This document shows positions 60,537 to 64,000 of a stretch of 64,000 nt of DNA, piece by piece. Made by a program: the position numbers and the translations under genes. Every line of letters starts with the position of its first letter. Within the stretch, counting starts at the first letter, position 1. The notes below the pieces were generated by a model that searched no databases, was not told where the DNA came from, and saw nothing but the letters and a program-made list of their open reading frames with translations. The stretch comes from an uncultured Eubacterium sp. (GTDB lineage: Bacteria > Bacillota > Clostridia > Lachnospirales > Lachnospiraceae): assembly GCA_910589665.1 (NCBI GenBank), contig CAJUTR010000003.1, positions 112,105 to 176,104 on the forward strand, in the 5' to 3' direction.

Positions 60537-60565
60537 AAGCGGTCCATCCCTGCTACCGCTTTGAT
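60537..60565. other. Hairpin with cre-like sequence between two glycosidase genes
   Basis: AAGCGGT (60537-60543) and ACCGCTT (60555-60561) are a perfect 7-base inverted repeat. The minus strand of 60551-60565 reads ATCAAAGCGGTAGCA, 13 of 15 to the cre consensus. It could be a CcpA site, an mRNA processing hairpin or a weak attenuator; no T tract follows in the direction of transcription. Confidence 0.35.
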
Positions 60566-60577
60566 AACGTTAGGCAT

Positions 60578-63500
60578 TTAGGAACCTACCGTTACTTTCG
60601 CGTCAGATTGGCTCAAAATCTCCCCATTTGGGCCAACTACTGTTAAAATGTATTCTCCTGGCTGAACAGGAGCTTTCATGGAACTACTGTTTCCCGCTGC
60701 TTTCGACATCGTCGGGTCTGCCGCATCAAAAGCAGATAATCCGGATGGCGCCAGCCATATTGTCTTTGCGGCATCAGATAACACATGGGAAAAGGTGATG
60801 GTTCCCCCGCCTGCCGTTTTTATGTTGTCCTCTAGCAGCTGGTTTGCTTCCGTAACAGTCGTGGAAAACGTAATCTTGATCTGTTTTTTCGTCGCTGTTT
60901 CTGTCGCCTGCAGCGTCCAGACACCTGCCGTATTGATCACAGATCCGTTCGAAACCGCTTTGCCATTTAACGTAAACGTATGTGTATCTTCCGTTAGTTC
61001 CAATGTAAGCGGGCGCAGTTTAGATACGTTATAATTCCCGCCTTCCGAAACATTTGCGGCGTTTGTACTTTCCCCAACATACAGCGTGAATGTAGACGCA
61101 TCGGACACCGATCCATCTGCGTAGCGGATGTAGAGTTTGTATTCTCCTGGTTCCTGTGGAATATCCATCGTTTTCTCATGGCCGGCTGCTTTTGTCATCG
61201 CTGCCCCCTCAGAGAACACTTCCGTTCCTTCTTTGGCGAGCCATACTTCATCCTCGCTTGCTAACAGTCCTCGTCTCGGAAGTTTTTGCCCCGCCGCAAG
61301 CCGTACATTGGATGCCAATTCGTAATCGGTATCTGGTATGACGTCTTTTCCTACCATATGGACGTATTTGTCTTCCAACCCCGAATACAGTACCGTTTCA
61401 TACCCTTTGAGAGGCCATATGTACTGCTCGTTTACGTATTGCTCAAGCGTACAGTTTGGCGCTGTCGTCTCGGAACGATCGGTATTGGAAAACCCATTTG
61501 TCACGATCATGTCGTGTTTTCTTCGCCAGTCATTTAGTTCATAGACATTACGGATAATGTTTGTCACTACATTGCTGTCAAATTTGATATAGGCACTCCC
61601 CTCATCTGGGTGAAAGCCATTGATCATCTTACTGCCGTTCGCGACCTGCGGTTTCCGTTTGGCATTGATATAGTTAAAACTCATCTCGGAGTATTCTGTC
61701 CAGTCGTCATTCCCCTGTCTGCCAAGGGTATAAATACCGCCCGCATCCTGTAACAGGGAGCAGATTTCTTCTACGCGGTTATAGTTGACGTGATTGTTTT
61801 TCGACGTGTCAGTTGGTACGCCTGGCAATTGGGAATCACTTCCGTTCTCCCCGTCAAAATTGCACCAGCCCCAGCCGATGCTCATTCCGCTGTAGGAACA
61901 CTTATAGACAAAATTGTGGAGCACCTGCAAACGGTTGGTAAAAAACGTTGTGATCGGCGAGTTTCCCGGGAAAAAATAACAATTTTCAAACAGATAATTG
62001 TTCGTGATCGTGATCTCTTTCGGAACCGATTCGGTGCCGTCACGGAATTTTTCCTTTTCCGGTCCTGCCGCGTTCGCCGCCTTCACTTTATGGATGTCCG
62101 TATCGTTTTCATATACGTGCTGCGGATGTCCGACAACGATTCCCGCACCGCCCGTCTTTGCAATATAATTTCCGGTCACCTCACAGTCTTGTACATCATT
62201 TTCCAAATGAATACCTAAATATCCGGTATGACGGATCTCCCCATTGAGGAACCGGATGTTTTTCCCAGACGTGACATGAACGGCGGCCGGCGGCACATCA
62301 TAGGAACGGTAGATATCATCGTGCTGGTTGACTAGGCCGAACTTCGTCAGTACAATAGACCCCTGCACCGACGCATACCCATGAGATCCCTCGAGCTCAT
62401 ACAGATTCCAGTCCGTATATGCAAAACTCAGTCCATCAAACGTGATATGCTGCACTTGCTTCGCATTTTTTGCATCCCCGCTCAGGTCAAGGATCGTATC
62501 CGTCTCTGGAATGACAACTTCTGCCTGCCCTAAATCTTCTCTCTCTCTCGGGATGTAATAGAGCATGCTGCCCGCCTCGTCAAAATAAAACTCGCCAGGT
62601 GATCCCAGCCATTCAAACACATTGGATACGTCGTTTACCTTCGTCCGTTCTGGACTGTACGCCGTTCCCCAACCCAGGTTCTGCGCGAGGGCCCCGTACG
62701 GCATCTGCAGCGTCACCTCGGTATTTCCTTCCGCTGTAAGAGAAAGGGATTCGGCACAGACGAGCTGCTTTGCCCAGGTGGAACCGGATTCCAGTTCAAT
62801 GTTCTGCGGGTTTCTTGTATCGGAAGACAGTCCAAAAGACGCAGGGAATTCTGCCCCTGTATAGATCGTCGTCGTACTCGGCGCCCACGCCCATTCCGCT
62901 TGATCTTTTTCTACTTTATAACTTCCCACAGCGCGGGAAGGTTTTCCGGATTTCGTCGTCATAGAAGCACGTTCGCCGTTGACATAAATGGCGCGGAGCT
63001 TTTCCGAACGCGTGAGCGGTGTTTTATACGCGGTCAGGCCGTCCGAAAGCCAGTCTACCTCATCCGCTTTTTCCCAGGACGTTTCCAGCTTTTTCCCGCC
63101 GCTTATGACTGGCTTCGCGCCCTCGGCGGCGCGGTAGATCACCGTACCTTGCTCCGTACCGGAGTCCTCTTCTGTAAAAACGATCGTATCGGTAACGGGA
63201 TAAAAGCCATCTGCTATTTCAACGATGATATCCCCCGAATTCTTGTCCATCGACCGAACGGCTTCCTTTGCACGTGAGATGCTTTGAAACGGATGGGATC
63301 TGGAGCCATCGCCGCTGTCGCTTCCCTGTGCCGACACGTATATCTTTGTTCCGTTTTCGACAGGTTCCTCGGTCTGTGTCACCGGGGGAGCTGCCGTTTC
63401 ACCGGACACAGAAGGCGCCCCCGAAGGAGACGGCGATTTTACCGACCCCGGTGGTATCCGACATATAAACTTTTTCACTGTTACCGAAACCTTTCCGACC

Positions 63501-63832
63501 ATTCTCGTTTTTTTCTTTTTTTTCGCAGCCGTTACCTCTTTTACGGTAATCACTGCTTTTCCCTGTCTTTTTCCCTGGATCACGCCTTTCTTTGTGACGG
63601 TGGCGATCCTCTTTTTATTGGAGGTGTATGTATATTTCCGGTTCTTTTTCTTGTTTTTGATCGTGATCTTTTTTGGCTTACCGACCGTTACCGTAAGTTT
63701 CTTCTGTTTGATGGATGCGTTTTTTGCATTCTTTTTTGCTGCCTCTGAAACCGTACCCGGCGAACATACAACAAGCAGCATGGCCGATATGATAAAGTAA
63801 ACCGTAAAGATCCGTCCCACGTTTTGATTCAT
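60578..63832 (-). CDS. Very large secreted right-handed beta-helix glycosidase, GH141-like
   Basis: A 1084-residue exported protein. A signal peptide (about 1-30) is followed by a lysine-rich Big_2 domain (about 32-125), a Ser/Pro linker (about 128-165), a right-handed beta-helix (about 165-770) and a tail with two copies of a module of about 60 residues (WLA..G...F, M.KAAG, PGEY.L). KIYVSAQGSDSGDGS at the start of the helix and VISGGKKL then LRAIYVNGERAS match the GH141-type arrangement, whose characterised members are a fucosidase and a xylanase. GH120 and polysaccharide lyases share the fold. Catalytic residues cannot be assigned here. AAGGAGG sets the ATG at 63832. It heads the minus-strand glycosidase group. 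Confidence 0.65.
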   Translation of the reverse strand: MNQNVGRIFTVYFIISAMLLVVCSPGTVSEAAKKNAKNASIKQKKLTVTVGKPKKITIKNKKKNRKYTYTSNKKRIATVTKKGVIQGKRQGKAVITVKEVTAAKKKKKTRMVGKVSVTVKKFICRIPPGSVKSPSPSGAPSVSGETAAPPVTQTEEPVENGTKIYVSAQGSDSGDGSRSHPFQSISRAKEAVRSMDKNSGDIIVEIADGFYPVTDTIVFTEEDSGTEQGTVIYRAAEGAKPVISGGKKLETSWEKADEVDWLSDGLTAYKTPLTRSEKLRAIYVNGERASMTTKSGKPSRAVGSYKVEKDQAEWAWAPSTTTIYTGAEFPASFGLSSDTRNPQNIELESGSTWAKQLVCAESLSLTAEGNTEVTLQMPYGALAQNLGWGTAYSPERTKVNDVSNVFEWLGSPGEFYFDEAGSMLYYIPREREDLGQAEVVIPETDTILDLSGDAKNAKQVQHITFDGLSFAYTDWNLYELEGSHGYASVQGSIVLTKFGLVNQHDDIYRSYDVPPAAVHVTSGKNIRFLNGEIRHTGYLGIHLENDVQDCEVTGNYIAKTGGAGIVVGHPQHVYENDTDIHKVKAANAAGPEKEKFRDGTESVPKEITITNNYLFENCYFFPGNSPITTFFTNRLQVLHNFVYKCSYSGMSIGWGWCNFDGENGSDSQLPGVPTDTSKNNHVNYNRVEEICSLLQDAGGIYTLGRQGNDDWTEYSEMSFNYINAKRKPQVANGSKMINGFHPDEGSAYIKFDSNVVTNIIRNVYELNDWRRKHDMIVTNGFSNTDRSETTAPNCTLEQYVNEQYIWPLKGYETVLYSGLEDKYVHMVGKDVIPDTDYELASNVRLAAGQKLPRRGLLASEDEVWLAKEGTEVFSEGAAMTKAAGHEKTMDIPQEPGEYKLYIRYADGSVSDASTFTLYVGESTNAANVSEGGNYNVSKLRPLTLELTEDTHTFTLNGKAVSNGSVINTAGVWTLQATETATKKQIKITFSTTVTEANQLLEDNIKTAGGGTITFSHVLSDAAKTIWLAPSGLSAFDAADPTMSKAAGNSSSMKAPVQPGEYILTVVGPNGEILSQSDAKVTVGS

Positions 63833-64000
63833 CTCTCTCCTCCTTTTCATTCATGTGTAAGTTCCGCGCAACTTTTTTCTTCAATCCAAAGCATCCCTCA
63901 CCAAGGATTGCCATGATTTATTCTATGCCGATCATCTATGTACCTAACTTTCATTCTAGTTGTATTATCTCATTTTTACTATGACAAATTGGGTAGCGTT
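63833..64000. other. Upstream region of the beta-helix gene at the window edge
   Basis: No gene is visible. On the minus strand a TAGAAT-type -10 box occurs near 63928-63923 without a matching -35, and TTGTCA lies near 63988-63983. The promoter of the beta-helix gene is probably here, but I cannot place it with confidence. Confidence 0.3.

Noticed and set aside
60537..60561. Intrinsic terminator of the beta-helix gene
   Set aside because: The stem is clear, but on the minus strand it is followed by A residues, not a T tract.

Overview
The window is a gene-dense chromosomal segment of a low-to-moderate GC, Gram-positive anaerobe, most likely a Lachnospiraceae (Clostridia). The reasons are the gene orders (yicC-remA-gmk-rpoZ, rplU-prp-rpmA-obgE, mutS-mutL-miaA, radC-mreBCD-mrdA-minCDE-rodA), a gram-positive type LexA operator, an L27 with a Prp-cleaved leader, and secreted glycosidases carrying lysine-rich Big_2, Fn3 and BspA-type modules. 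I see no prophage, insertion sequence, CRISPR array, rRNA or tRNA gene.

Layout. 1-5.3 kb: the end of an unknown gene, an Rrf2 regulator with a cysteine desulfurase and an IscU-type scaffold, then on the minus strand rqcH and a PHP phosphatase. 5.4-12.6 kb: yicC, remA, gmk, two tandem signal peptidases, rpoZ, a pair of MutS-like ATPases that lack mismatch-recognition domains, and a small LysM protein behind LexA-type boxes. 12.9-19.2 kb: a secreted amidase, a polytopic membrane protein and a large secreted GH43 enzyme. 19.2-23.8 kb: rplU-prp-rpmA-obgE-yhbY-nadD/yqeK-rsfS. 23.8-25.5 kb: lexA (minus) diverging from an SH3 membrane protein with a repeat tail. 25.5-47.5 kb: one nearly continuous plus-strand block for mismatch repair, tRNA modification, cell shape, division-site placement, septation and lipoprotein processing. 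47.6-50.7 kb: an orphan BlaI-type repressor with repeated operator-like octamers, a XerS-like recombinase and an HD-GYP protein with a sigma-D-like promoter. 50.8-64 kb: a minus-strand plant-polysaccharide block with GH95, an Fn3 protein, a Big_2/CBM-like protein, a cytoplasmic GH43, a secreted GH43-CBM6 and a very large GH141-like beta-helix enzyme.

How it fits together. The middle of the window is the elongation and division toolkit of a rod-shaped cell (MreBCD, PBP2, RodA, MinCDE, SepF, a DivIVA-like protein), next to wall hydrolases and surface proteins. The right end looks like a hemicellulose side-chain locus: secreted enzymes held at the surface by basic modules, plus one GH43 without a signal peptide that would finish oligosaccharides inside the cell. 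The switch from almost all plus-strand to all minus-strand genes at about 50.8 kb, next to a XerS-like gene, raises the possibility of a replication terminus/dif region.

Points most worth a second look are the MutS-like pair with Asn-Glu Walker B motifs, the SOS-type boxes in front of both lexA and the LysM gene, the BlaI operator cluster, the XerS/dif/strand-switch coincidence, the sigma-D-like promoter of the HD-GYP gene, and the shared basic surface modules. All functions are read from sequence and family knowledge; nothing here was searched against a database.
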